Assembly: GCA_008477525.1 (NCBI GenBank)
Contig: SPDT01000002.1
Coordinates: 2,604,001 to 2,668,000 of the forward strand
Direction of reading: 5' to 3'
DNA length: 64,000 nucleotides
DNA from: Hypomyces perniciosus
Taxonomy: Eukaryota; Ascomycota; Sordariomycetes; Hypocreales; Hypocreaceae
Numbering within the stretch: position 1 is the stretch's first letter; every line of letters begins with the position of its first letter. The notes beneath the pieces were generated by a model, which had not been told where the DNA came from, searched no databases, and saw nothing but the letters and a program-made list of their open reading frames with translations. Positions 34,393-45,600 of this stretch are shown in pieces. The translations under genes and the position numbers were made by a program.

Positions 34393-35313
34393 ATGTCAAC
34401 AGAGGCCCCAAATCCCGTTCTAGTCCAGATGATGAACTCTGGCGAGTTCAGTGATCTGAAATTTGTCTGCCATGGAGAGGAGTTCAAAGTCCACAAAGCC
34501 ATCGTGTGTGGGCAGTCGCCAGTGATTAAAGCTGCGGTTCTGGGAGAATTTGAGGTATGTGAACCCGATACCCTGTGAATAAAGGCGCGTTTGTTCAATA
34601 AGACAACACAGGAATCACGCACCAATGTTATTACGATGAATGAATTCCAGCCTAGCACCGTGAAACGACTGGTTCAGTTTTTGTATACTGGGCATTATGA
34701 AATGTCTCTCGCAGACATACAGGCTTCCCTGGAAAATAATGATGGGTCCAGGGAAGGTATGGTAAACTGGTCGGATGGCTACGGACATGTATGGGCTGAT
34801 AATGTAGTAGGTTCGCCAAAAATCGAGAACCAGTCTGACTCTGAAGAGAGTAAGACCGGATTTGAAAGCCATGCAAAATTCCTGGCTCACAAGCGTAGAG
34901 GACTTCCACACCACCTCCAGAAATATGTAAAGGATCTGATAGCACCGCCAAACCCGATGGCTCGTGCTTCCCTCATTGAGAATATACAGGTGAACTCGAT
35001 TGGCCATTATTACGATATTGGTGGGCTTGTGTCGCTAGCAAACGCCAAGACCAAGCACCTCTTGAACAATACTTGGAGGGATTGCTCATGGGCTGCAAGT
35101 CTCCCCGAGGCAACTGCTGCTGCGATGGAGTCAACGGGAGACAAACAGATCCTGGACATTTTGGCTTCGGCCACTGTGAAGGGTCTATCTACCTTTACGG
35201 ATTTCGATGAATTTGAGAGACTGGGCGTTATGACGGACTTTCCAGTCAGAGTTCTTAAGAGTTGCGCCAGGAAAATCAAAGAACTCGAGGCAAACCAACA
35301 TGACCCAAGTTAG
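34393..35313 (+). CDS. BTB/POZ-domain protein, paralog 2
   Basis: Exons 34393-34554 and 34612-35313 (57-bp intron) give 287 residues. The BTB domain reads MMNSGEFSDLKFVCHGEEF, VHKAIVCGQSPVIKAAV and STVKRLVQFLYTGHYEM. The linker after it is about 90 residues and differs from its paralogs. The distal block ENIQVNSIGHYYDIGGLVSL, the STGDKQILDILASAT motif and the tail FERLGVMTDFPVRVLKSCAR are shared. The intron position is identical to that in paralog 1, so the two arose by duplication. A role as a dimeric adaptor in ubiquitin ligation or in protein complexes is family knowledge. The partner is unknown. Confidence 0.88.
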
Positions 35314-35919
35314 AAGAAAATAGCTTGGAAGTCGAGTTGAGTGTTGGGTGAAGAAAATAAGAACTTGAAGTTAAGGCCCAGGACGAAACGGCAAATAGAA
35401 GAAGACCCGAGTGGTGTTAAGGATTGACTAAATTACACCCCAACTTAGCTATTCTGCACCCTTGTAGTTGAATTGAATAGATCCCTGATGTCACATGTGC
35501 TCACTAATTTGGTGTCCTGAGATCTTGTTGACGGGTATTTTGAGGAGAAGCCATGGCGTGAGATTGAACATAGGTACTAATGTAAAGAATGTGGTCCACC
35601 TCGTGGGTCATAGCCCCGTTAAATCGTTGAGCTTATCGCGGAACTCGGCTACGGAGTCCGAGTGTCAAGGGTTCAGCAGAGTAAAACGGGGGCGAAGACA
35701 AAACATGCATATACTGCCCCTTGCTGTCTCTGAAATGATGCACCATGAATGCATCGGTGCTTCAACGCGTAGATTATTGGTGGCGTTGATAACGCGAGTT
35801 GGTTGTCGGGCCGACATCGGATAATATCAACAGCCCGCCTCATCAAAACATACCTCACCTCCCTTGCTTCGTATCTACAGCTAGCCCTCCATTATCACTA
35901 TCCTTCCGTGTCCATCAAA
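35314..35919. other. Intergenic region
   Basis: I see no gene. The right part, with pyrimidine-rich sequence at 35840-35915, is the likely leader of the next gene. Confidence 0.55.
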
Positions 35920-37202
35920 ATGTCGCTGCCTGCGAATCCTACAGAATATGCAGAACTTCTCGATCAGTTGCAATCCGGCAAACAGCCGTCCCTCCGCCGG
36001 CTGCTCAAAACCCTCCCCAGACCCTATCCGGACCCCCAGGGCGAATGGCATCTGCAGCTATACGACCAATATACCACACTGAAGCGCGCGCTCCGAAAGC
36101 GCCCAAATACTGCGCAATTGCCCGACGACGACCTCAAGGACCTCAAAATCATTCGTGGTGCCGCATTGAACATTGACGAATCACATCCCATTGACGTTGA
36201 GCCAAGATATTTTGCTCCTGGTTCATCCCGTCGTGCAGTACGATATGCCCAACGGTATGCACAACGATTAAGCCAATGGACGCAAACAATATGGCCCGAA
36301 CCTGTTCCCGAAGAATCATGGAGACTCAATCGGTACGGCAAACGAAAGCCCGACGTTCGCCACGTTGAACGATTTGTTTCCCCTTGTTGCTCAATGGTCG
36401 AATACATGAGTGACGGTAAATGGCATTGTAATCCATTCTGGACGCCCACTTAGTATGTTTCCTCTGATATGGAGGAGGGGACTGGATGCTAACGTTGGTC
36501 CCTCTGGCAGCTCTACCGACCCTGACCCTACCAAACCCATATTACGGGACATGAACCGAATCGAATCCAGCCCCGAGGCTCATGAATTCTGTATAGACAG
36601 GGCATGGCATTATAGACGACTTCCAGGCTTTAGTCGCCACTCAGCTATACCTCACTTCATCGTGACCATGTCAGACACCATCGTCCCAGATAACCGTATT
36701 CTACGAGGCGAGGTATTAGTGGCTGTGAGCCAATTACAGACCAACCTAGCGACACGCAAGTGGCGGAGACATTATACTCATCCTGTAAGTCACCAACTCC
36801 CCTGCGACGAATTTGTTTTGTTAATAATCCTGGGGATCCAAGCTTCTCATGTTTAGTTTTCATGAAGGAGGCGCTCGGATCTTACAAGTGCATGCTCAAA
36901 ATGGATACCTTCATATTCGAGTTTCTCGGAAACTGAACCTGCTTTCTCCTGATGGCAGTGTGCCAGAAGATGCCAAGGTGGTGGTTCGGTGGATGTTGGC
37001 CCAACCGAGAGGCGACACGAGTTTTTCTGAAACTCCATCTCCACGGACAACTATTATGCAGGAAGCAGATGATCAAAACCAAGAGGACCCCGGCACAACA
37101 CACATGTTGGATAATCCAGTGTTTGCCCATAAGAATCACGACGAGCAGGCAATATTCGTTGGGCATCTGGGACTCGGTTTGCCCTCTCCCGTTTCCTGCT
37201 AG
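35920..37202 (+). CDS. Fungal-specific protein of unknown function
   Basis: Three exons (35920-36452, 36511-36784, 36843-37202; introns of 58 bp each) give 388 residues. Intron 2 must end at CCAAG (36842). The more obvious TTTAG acceptor gives an immediate stop. The N-terminal half is basic and Pro-rich (SLRRLLKTLPRPYPDPQGEW). The C-terminal half has a beta-rich pattern (ILRGEVLVAVSQLQTNL, LLMFSFHEGGARILQVHAQ, VVVRWMLAQPRGDT) that recurs in many unnamed fungal proteins. I do not recognise a named domain. It sits between BTB paralogs and directly upstream of the PD-(D/E)XK-like gene on the same strand. Confidence 0.8.
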
Positions 37203-37778
37203 GCAGGACTGCTCATCTGCATGGAACATGAATATGACAAGGTTGACTGACAAGGCCAATTTGCAGTAGACGTGTTAATGCCTAAGCGCTCCTGGGTCGA
37301 AATGAAGGCCTCAATCATTCCAATCTGATTGATCCCACTGGCGTTGATAGTCGATAGGGTGTGCAGAGCCCCTTGGCGTTCGCCTCAGACATGGGCCCTT
37401 CGTGTTGTCGGCTGCCTACGGCGATACGCCAACACACGGCTGCGACACTGATGGGGGGCCAGCAGTTTTGATGATTTGACCGATTCGTGGAGGAATAAAA
37501 TGCGCATGGCCAGGAACTTGCGGCCGCATAGTTCATATGCATGTTGGTTCGAAAAAGGGCGTTCGGCTGCAGCCAGGCTGACACTGTGGGCGCCTAAATG
37601 TGACAACCTTCGCGGCGCGTATTTTGCTGTGTGGGCTATCTTTAAACCGTCCTCATAGCTTTCGCCAACTATTTAATGACACCATACTGCACCTTCGAAA
37701 GTTGAAAGGAGCAGCATCAATCATCATTCCGTCTTCACTACACGCAAGCAATCACTGCCTCAAGCCCTTCAATCGACA
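37203..37778. other. Intergenic region
   Basis: It is the promoter of the PD-(D/E)XK-like gene. I see no gene or repeat. Confidence 0.55.
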
Positions 37779-39393
37779 ATGGCGAAGCCTAGACCAACAT
37801 CACTGCCTTCTGATCCGGCTGAATGGGAGAGCCGCGCGAAAGACTATGGACTTACCAATATTGGTTCTGGCTTACGCGACGTTTCCGAAATGGATTCTGC
37901 TTCCAAGGTAGAGTTCAAGGACTGGCTCCAGCTGAGAATCCTATGGAAGGTGGTCAAGGAGAAGCTTCCAGACCATGAAACATTATTTGGTAAAGATTTC
38001 GGTGGCGACGGCGTTTCTGATCTTGAAAAGCAATCCCGGGCTCTTCTCAAGTCTCTGCCCTGGTCCAACGCATTGACCAAAGACAGCAACGAGCCCTGCG
38101 AATGGCATGCCTTGGCAACTTGGAAAGACTCTGTTGTTTCTCTCGTTCGGCGGGCCCAGACATTGCAGACCAACGATGCCGGCAAGAAGACATTGCACGA
38201 CATGCCGAGCGGGGAGGACCTATTCAAACTCCGTATTGAGCCCGCGAAACGACCGCAACGTTCTACGAACCAGCAGCCTAAATACACATACTCAAGTTCG
38301 GAAGAAGAACTAGCTGGACTCTCCCAGGGCGAGAAAGGAAAGGCACAGCAGCAAAGCCCTGCTAGCACCTTGGGTGGTAGTACTGGGGCCCGATCATTCG
38401 ATGGGCGCATAAGTTCCTTGATCCATTCGCGCCCCCCCGCAGAGGATGAAGTCAATTACTCTCTTCTTATCCTTCTCGGAGGACTTTGCCTCCATGACCC
38501 AGTAATATCCAAATCACTTCGATGGTCTGCTGTTCGCAAGGAATTCACAGTTAGCAAACCCAAAGATGGAGGAGCCAACCCTGACATCATTGCTGCCAGG
38601 GTGGATGGTTGCTTGCAAGCCCTCAAGACAGGCGAGCTTGACGAGGAGTGCCCTACCCTCGCTATCATCGAGGTAAAGGCAAGGCGACGTGATGGCACGA
38701 ATAGCCGTGTCATTCAAATGCAAGAAGGGGCGGAGATGGCGGCGTGGATCTCCAGCCAGCCTAATTATGGGCTGCTTCCTACACGAGTTGACGATTCGGG
38801 TACCTATAGGTATGTGATGGTGCGCCACAAAAGACTTGGCCGTATGCTAATACAAAGGACTTTTCCCTAGGCGAGTCATCATCTCGCAAGACTTTGACAA
38901 CATTTATATCACCGTAGCCTCTTACGATCGCGGCTATCTCGACTTCATTACAGCACAAAATACCTCAAGATCTCTCAGGAAGGTCTCCCCTGACTCGCCA
39001 ACAGCGCTATCCAGAGCCGCAAACGAGGCAGCTGTTGGTGACGCATCTGATACCGAATCATCAGACGCACCATCAGAACGGAGCTCCACATCGCCTAACC
39101 CCCAAGGTTGGACTACTCGTCTGCCCATACATAGGACCAGACCACAGACCCCGAGCCGTGAGCCAGCACGAGCAAGCCCCCCTCTGGCTCCTGCGAAGAA
39201 GACGGTCCCCGTTGATGACAGTGATGAGGAGGAGGATAAACAAGAGAAGGCAACGCCTAGCTTTTTGACTATGCGCCAGTATGAGCCATTCAAGATCACC
39301 AACGCGAAGCATATGGAGAGGCTCATGGTTCTTCTTCTTTCGCTGGGACGGGCTCTCTATCGAGAACATAATCCTCTCGGTGGTAGGAAGTGA
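37779..39393 (+). CDS. PD-(D/E)XK nuclease-like fungal protein
   Basis: Two exons (37779-38809, 38871-39393; 61-bp intron) give 517 residues. The middle third carries the spacing expected of a PD-(D/E)XK core: NPDIIAARVDG (D269), then TLAIIEVKARRRDG (E298, K300), followed by a helix with QMQEGAEMAAWI. Many fungal genomes contain such nuclease-like proteins of unknown role. The N-terminal 200 residues are helical and polar, and the Ser-rich linker YTYSSSEEELAGL precedes the core. After the splice junction the beta strands RRVIISQDFDNIYITVASYD continue the domain. An acidic disordered tail (DDSDEEEDKQEK) follows. Nuclear or cytosolic location is likely, as no signal peptide is present. Activity on DNA is not proven. 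Confidence 0.82.
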
Positions 39394-39771
39394 TTTTTTA
39401 CTGGGATTAGGTTATCCGTGGTCATCAAAGCTATCTCTGGTAACGGGAGCTGTCTGTGGTGACGAGAGTGATATGGGGTCATCGGAGTTATCCATAGCGA
39501 CAAGAGTTTATCGGTCGGTAGTCATCAGAGCTGGCAATTGTGCGTTTTGCAGGCCCCTGTTTTCTTGTGGTTGTATGTATCTAAATATGAAAAATGTCTC
39601 TTGCTTTAACGGCTCTCTCCCTAACTCGCTTCTCATTAACGTCTTGAGTGGATTCTCTGTAAGGTAATCTTCCCAATTGGTGATCCTCGTCTCCAGTCTT
39701 TTATAGAAGTTTCCAATCGAGTTGAATGTACCATTCACTAATGAGTTAAAATCCTATCTGAGTGGATACAT

Positions 39772-39860
39772 AACATGATCCAATTCCTCTACACTGGTGA
39801 CTACGACGTGAAGAACGTGCCCACCTTCATGCAAAGCAACGTTTCGATCACCCCCTCCCG
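39772..39860 (+). pseudogene. Fragment of a fourth BTB paralog
   Basis: The translation MIQFLYTGDYDVKNVPTFMQ matches the start of exon 2 in the downstream paralog (MVQFLYTGKYEVKDVTTIMQ). The rest of the gene is absent: there is no first exon upstream, and the sequence loses similarity after about 39860. It is likely a duplication relic. Confidence 0.65.
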
Positions 39861-40120
39861 CGAGGCCCCAGAGTCAAACATATATAGTTGTTATGGATGT
39901 AAAGACAAAGGTAATACTGAGCTTTACGTTGCACCACTTGTGTCAAGGCCCCCATACATAAATCGGCCGTCGACTGTCACTGACAGCAGACAGCTGACAG
40001 ACCGAGTTTCTACACTGCCAGCTGATCTCCCTGCTCGATGCCAAAGTCGTTGTCAAAGCAACTGACAGCTGGCAGTTGTTTATTTCAAAACCCTAACTGC
40101 CACTGCACAAAAAAAAACAG

Positions 40121-40128
40121 TATAAATA
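40121..40128 (+). promoter_or_regulatory. TATA box of BTB paralog 3
   Basis: TATAAATA lies 154 bp upstream of the ATG at 40275 and just downstream of an A-rich run. Confidence 0.55.
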
Positions 40129-40274
40129 GGTTGACACCTGACGGAATTTCTGAACTTAACCTGAACAACCCCAACTTTGTCAACAACCCAAACCTGAAGT
40201 TGACCACCAAACCCACACCAAGCCCACACCAACAGCTCTGCCCATCTATCCTAGATAGCACGCAAGTCGTCACG

Positions 40275-41485
40275 ATGTCTGCCGTTGCAAACGATGCCGG
40301 CCCGCTCCTGGAGCGAGTCATGAAGTCAGGCGAATTTAGCGACCTGACCTTTGTCTCCAACGGTAATGAGTTCTTCGTTCACAAGAACATCGTCTGTCAG
40401 CAATCTGCCGTCATCAAGGCGGCCATCCAAGGCGGATTCGAGGTATGTTTATCCATCAACATGGTTACAAGCCACAGTTGGCAAAGTTGGCTGACCACAT
40501 GAATCGTGAAATCCAGGAATCCATCACCGATGTCATCAAAATGGACGACTTTGAGGCCAGGGTTGTGCGATGCATGGTCCAGTTTCTCTACACGGGCAAG
40601 TATGAGGTCAAGGATGTGACCACTATCATGCAAAGTCTCCCCCCCGGCTCGGTCCTTGGTATGGCATACTCCCTTTCAATTGAAATCTGCGGCGATACTG
40701 AGATGAGCTCGGACTCAGAGTCGGAATCGGCTGAGGAATCTGGTGGTTTCGATACCGCCATGACTGACACTACGCCCCCGTTTGATGGCCAAGTTGAGCC
40801 CTCGTCGCTCCCAATGTCGTCGTTCATTGTGGCGGGTGATGTTCTCCTGGAACACATCCGCGTCAATTCCATCGGTGATTACTATGGCCTTGATGGCCTT
40901 GTCGCCCTCTCCAACAAGAAGATCAAGAAAATGGTTCTTGATGGTAAGCCAAGCCCCGGCATTGTGAGCTGCCTCCCCTTCGCGGTTGCTACGGCGATCG
41001 GATCGACAGGAGACCAAGAGGTTGCGAAAATTCTTGCCACCGCCATCGACAAGCACCTTGTCCGAATCACATCGTGGATGGAGTATGAAGTGAATGGAGC
41101 CATGACTCCCTTCGCTATCGATGTTCTCCAGAAATGCGCCACGACTCGCCAAACCCTCAAGGCCAAACACAAGGAGACCAAGCGTCAGTTCCGCGCCCAA
41201 GTCCGCGGCTTGGAAGTCGACATCCAGGACAAGGACGACCAGATGCTGGACAAGGATCTCGAAATCCAGGCCAAGGACAAAACCATCAGGGACAGGGATG
41301 CTGAGATCCAGCGCCTCGACAAGAAGATCATCGACAAGGAGTTCGAGCTCTCGCGAGCTCTCCAATGCCTCCGCAAGCTCAACACGCTCAGCGAGTGCCG
41401 CAACTGCGAGACTGAGTTCAAGTGCTCTGTTGATGAGACCGAGTGGCTTGTCCGCTGCCGTGACTGCCGCTGCCGCCACACCTGA
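40275..41485 (+). CDS. BTB/POZ protein, paralog 3, with coiled coil and Cys-rich tail
   Basis: Exons 40275-40442 and 40517-41485 (74-bp intron) give 378 residues. The BTB part reads VMKSGEFSDLTFVSNGNEF, VHKNIVCQQSAVIKAAI and VVRCMVQFLYTGKYEV, with the intron at the site homologous to paralogs 1 and 2. After an acidic Ser linker comes the shared block EHIRVNSIGDYYGLDGLVAL. Unlike its paralogs, it continues into about 80 residues of charged coiled coil with a repeating KDxxI/L pattern (residues about 290-355). It ends in a short cysteine cluster, CRNCETEFKC and CRDCRCRHT, that could bind zinc. The protein may thus dimerise through BTB and coiled coil and use the tail for contacts. The function is unknown. 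Confidence 0.88.
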
Positions 41486-42651
41486 GGCCGACTGGCCGAC
41501 ACTGCGTCCTTGAGACCGGAATCTTGATGGATTACTATCGTTGCGACATGGGAAGGTTCATTGCTTACACAAACAAACGCACTCTGAATGTGCCAAACTG
41601 GGAAACGGGATTTGTTAAAGGACAAAGGACGCTGTGGTTTTTATTATGAATTGTCAAATCCATAGTAAAATACACTGTAAACACTTTGTTCACAAAAACA
41701 CAGAAGCCTAAGAGTAGATGCCTGCTGGTGACACGATGAAATGTTCTCGCTCCATTGATATCACGTACGACACGGAACTCAACGCCAAGTCCAACAACAA
41801 AGATCCACGCTTTCCATGGCTTTGAGTCTCTCGCCATCTTCTTTCACTACTACTGCTTCGTACTAACAGTATTAATAAGATCCAATGGTCTAGTCTAGGG
41901 TCTGAGACTCGGAAAGCCGTCTGAGATACGTATGTGCATAAATGAGGATGATGGCGGAACCGTTATGCGTCAGCAGTTGGTCCAACCAGCCAGATCATGT
42001 GACAATCCATCATCTGGCATCCTGGGCGATCCGATTCTTTACCCATTATCACTATTTCGTAGGAAACATCAATGCGATGATTGCATGAAACACCTCGAGT
42101 TACAGCACGGAGTTGTCCGCGGTACCTGTGCGGCCACGCCAAATCCGCTAGCCGCAGCAGGTACCCTGACAGTATCATCCAAACAAAGGCGAGACACCAC
42201 GAGAAGATCTGCATAAAGCTTCCAACACACTCGCCCAGTTACGAACAGTCGGGTCCTGTCTCAGTCTGATGCCATCGAAATTTCTTACTCATACGGGCCT
42301 GTCTGTTTCTTATGGCCTGTCGGGCGGGCAGTGTCAAGATGGCGGCCTCGCATAGGTTGGTCTTCCTCTTCTGTTGCTTTGTTGCTCGCATTCTTCGCCT
42401 TGACCTCATTTCTCTTGTTTCTTTGTTTGCGTCTTTGTTCTTCTGCTAATGCTGTAGCTCGCTCAAGTGTCTCGAAAGAACTGTACGGTTGCGTGCGCGC
42501 GGGGCGTTACATTGCACCACGAGTCAAAGACTGAACGACATATCAACAGACACAATATTGAGCACGCTCTCTCATCCATCCCATCAACAACTCAAACTCT
42601 CCCAAAGACGACCGCCATCGCTCTTTGGCGAGTCCGCGACAAACCGTCGTC
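41486..42651. other. Intergenic region, ABC transporter promoter
   Basis: No gene is supported. The stretch 42340-42460 is pyrimidine-rich on the plus strand, as is common in leaders of highly expressed fungal genes. Confidence 0.5.
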
Positions 42652-45600
42652 ATGCCATATCCTCTGAAGAAAAGGACGCCGTTTGACGACAACCGCCGCT
42701 ACGACAGACACTACGACGAGTTCTCAAGCCCTGGCGAGTCCATTATTGTCGACGATGCTCCATTGTCCTCTCCAAAAACATCCCAAGCAGGGCTGGTAAA
42801 GGCAGGACAGCAAGAATCTCAAAAGGAGGGTGGATTGAAACCAGAAGAAAACACACCAGAAGCCCCAGCGCCGACAGAAGATCCAGAATTGGAGCCGTTC
42901 AAGCATCTCCCTCCTGAATATGCCGAGATCCTCAAGCGACAAGTCCTCACGCCGGATATGAAGTTGGGCGCTCTCGTCCTCTATAGCTATGCCTCGGGGA
43001 CTGACCTCTTAATCATCGTCATCTCGGCCGTTTGCTCCATCGCCAATGGTGCAGCACTTCCCTTGATGACACTCGTCTTCGGCGGCCTGCAACAAACATT
43101 CTCACAATTCGCCGTCGGCCAGATCAGCAAAAGTCAACTTGGTGGTGTGTTGGGTCAGTTCGTTCTGTACTTTGTGTATCTGGCGGTTGGACAATTTGTC
43201 GTCACCTATATCGCTACTGTTGGCTTCATTATCACAGGTGAGAACATCAGCGCCCGAATCCGCCAAGCATATCTCCAGAGCTGCATGAGACAGAACATTG
43301 GATTTTTCGACAAAGTCGGTGCTGGCGAGATTGTCACACGAATCACGGCCGATACGAACCAAATACAAGATGGCATTTCCGAAAAAGTGTCCATCGCCAT
43401 CGCTGCCATTTCCACCTTCATCACCTCGTTCGTTATCGCCTTTGCCAACAGCTGGAAGCTCACTCTGATCCTGGCAAGCGTCATTTTTGCCCTGATAATT
43501 AACGGCGGTATTTACTCGGGTTACATGATCAAGAATACCATCGCAGCCATCACACAACAGGCTGTAGGGGGTTCCCTGGCCGATGAGGTGCTTAGTACAA
43601 TTCGCAGCGCCGTCGCCTTCGGTAATCAAGGTCGTCTGGCTGTAAAACATGACGCATTTCTTAAACAGGCGGAATACTTTGGGTTCAGAATGAAGGCGTC
43701 TGTTGCTCTTATGGTTGCTGGTATGATGCTGCTCCTCTATCTCAGTTATGCCCTGGCTTTCTGGCAGGGGAGCACCTTTTTACTCAATGGAGACTTGTCT
43801 CTTAATCAGGTCTTGGTTGTCATGATGACCGTCATCATGGGTGCTTTCAATATTGGCAACATTTCGCCAAACTACCAGGCGTTCACAACGGCTGTTGGCG
43901 CGGCCTCCAAGATCTTCAACACTGTCTTTCGCATGTCACCCATCGATTCATCTTCCGAGGAGGGCGACGCTATCGAAAGGCTTCAGGGTCACATCCGTCT
44001 GGAAAATATCAAACTCATCTACCCTTCTCGACCGGGTGTCGTGGTCATGGATGGCGTAAGTCTAGATATTCCCGCTGGAAAAACGACAGCCCTTGTTGGT
44101 GCCTCTGGATCGGGCAAAAGTACCATCATCAGTTTAGTCGAACGTTTCTATAACCCGGTTGAGGGAGCTGTCTACCTTGACGGTCACGATATCACCACGT
44201 TGAACCTTAAGTGGTTGCGCCGACAGATGGCTTTGGTGAGTCAAGAACCAACACTGTTCGGAACGACCATCTTCAACAACATCAAACATGGCTTGGTTGG
44301 CAGCAAATACGAAGGTGTGAGTGAAGAAAAGAAACGCGAGCTGGTCATTTCAGCAGCGCAGAAGGCGAATGCCCACGAATTCATCACCGCCCTGCCTGGG
44401 GGTTACGAGACGAATGTTGGCGATAGGGGATTTCTCCTCTCGGGTGGGCAGAAGCAACGTATTGCTATCGCCCGAGCCATTGTCAGCGATCCTAAAAGTA
44501 AGTTGAGATCCATCTTCTCAGGCTACGATCTATCCAAGATAGTGGTTCTTTGGTACTAATTCGCTGTAGTTCTTCTCCTTGATGAAGCCACTTCTGCTCT
44601 CGACACCAAGTCCGAGGGCGTTGTCCAGCAAGCATTGGAGGCCGCCTCAGAGGGCCGTACGACTATTACCATCGCGCACCGTCTCTCAACAATCAAGGAT
44701 GCTCACAACATTGTAGTCATGTCGGCAGGCCGTATTGTTGAGCAAGGCACCCACGATCAGCTGGTTGCGAACAAATCGGCGTACTACGATCTGGTTTCCG
44801 CACAAAGCATCGACTCTTCGGATGAGATTTCGGCAGAGGAGCAAAATGCAATCGACAAAATCCAGAACATGCTGATTCTTAGGAAGTCTCAACTTCTCAC
44901 GGGCAATTTCTTCTCAAACCTCGACCCTGAGCTGGAAAACAAGCTCACGTTTACCGCAACGGAGACCTTTGCCATCCAGTCGCTGGAGGAGCCAACGCTC
45001 AACTACAGCATTTGGACATTGATCGGCTTCGTGGCGTCGTTCAACCGGACCGAGTGGAAGCGCATGCTCCTGGGACTCTTCTTCTCCATTCTCTGCGGTG
45101 CTGGTAACCCTGTGTCAGCTGGTAAGATCTTTCTTCTCACTTCTCCGTGAAGTTATGCTGATGTAGAAATAGTATTTTTCGCCAAAGAAGTTGTAACTCT
45201 CACCGAAGCCCTCCTCCCTACCGCCGATGTCGAACAAGTCCGCCAAAACGCTTATTTTTGGGCCATCATGTTCATCATGTTGGCGGCTGTCTTGTTCATC
45301 GGCTATGCTGGTCAGGGGATCGCGTTCGCCTCTTGCTCTGAACATCTGGTTCATCGTCTACGAGATCATACATTTCGAAGCCTACTTCGTCAAGACATTT
45401 CCTTCTTCGACAAGGACGAGAATAATACAGGCGCTTTAACAGCATTTCTGTCGACCGAGACAAATGCCATTGCTGGTCTCAGTGGCTCAACGCTGGGCAC
45501 GATCTTGCTCACAATGTCGACCCTCGTTTCTTCCATCGCACTGTCGCTTGCCATTGGATGGCAGCTGGCACTTGTTTGTACAGCGACAATTCCAGTACTT

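Larger units (their letters stand above)
39394..40274. other. Intergenic region with a BTB gene fragment
   Basis: It contains the BTB fragment at 39772-39860, three CAGCTG sites (39991, 40019, 40066) and a TATA box at 40121. The rest is non-coding. Confidence 0.6.

Noticed and set aside
36849..36856. TTTAG acceptor for intron 2 of the 35920 gene
   Set aside because: Using it leads to an immediate stop (TTT TCA TGA). The upstream CCAAG acceptor keeps the frame and gives a family-like strand.
40715..41479. 254-codon minus-strand frame opposite BTB paralog 3
   Set aside because: It mirrors the low-complexity coiled-coil coding sequence and has Leu/Val/Ala-rich composition typical of an antisense shadow.
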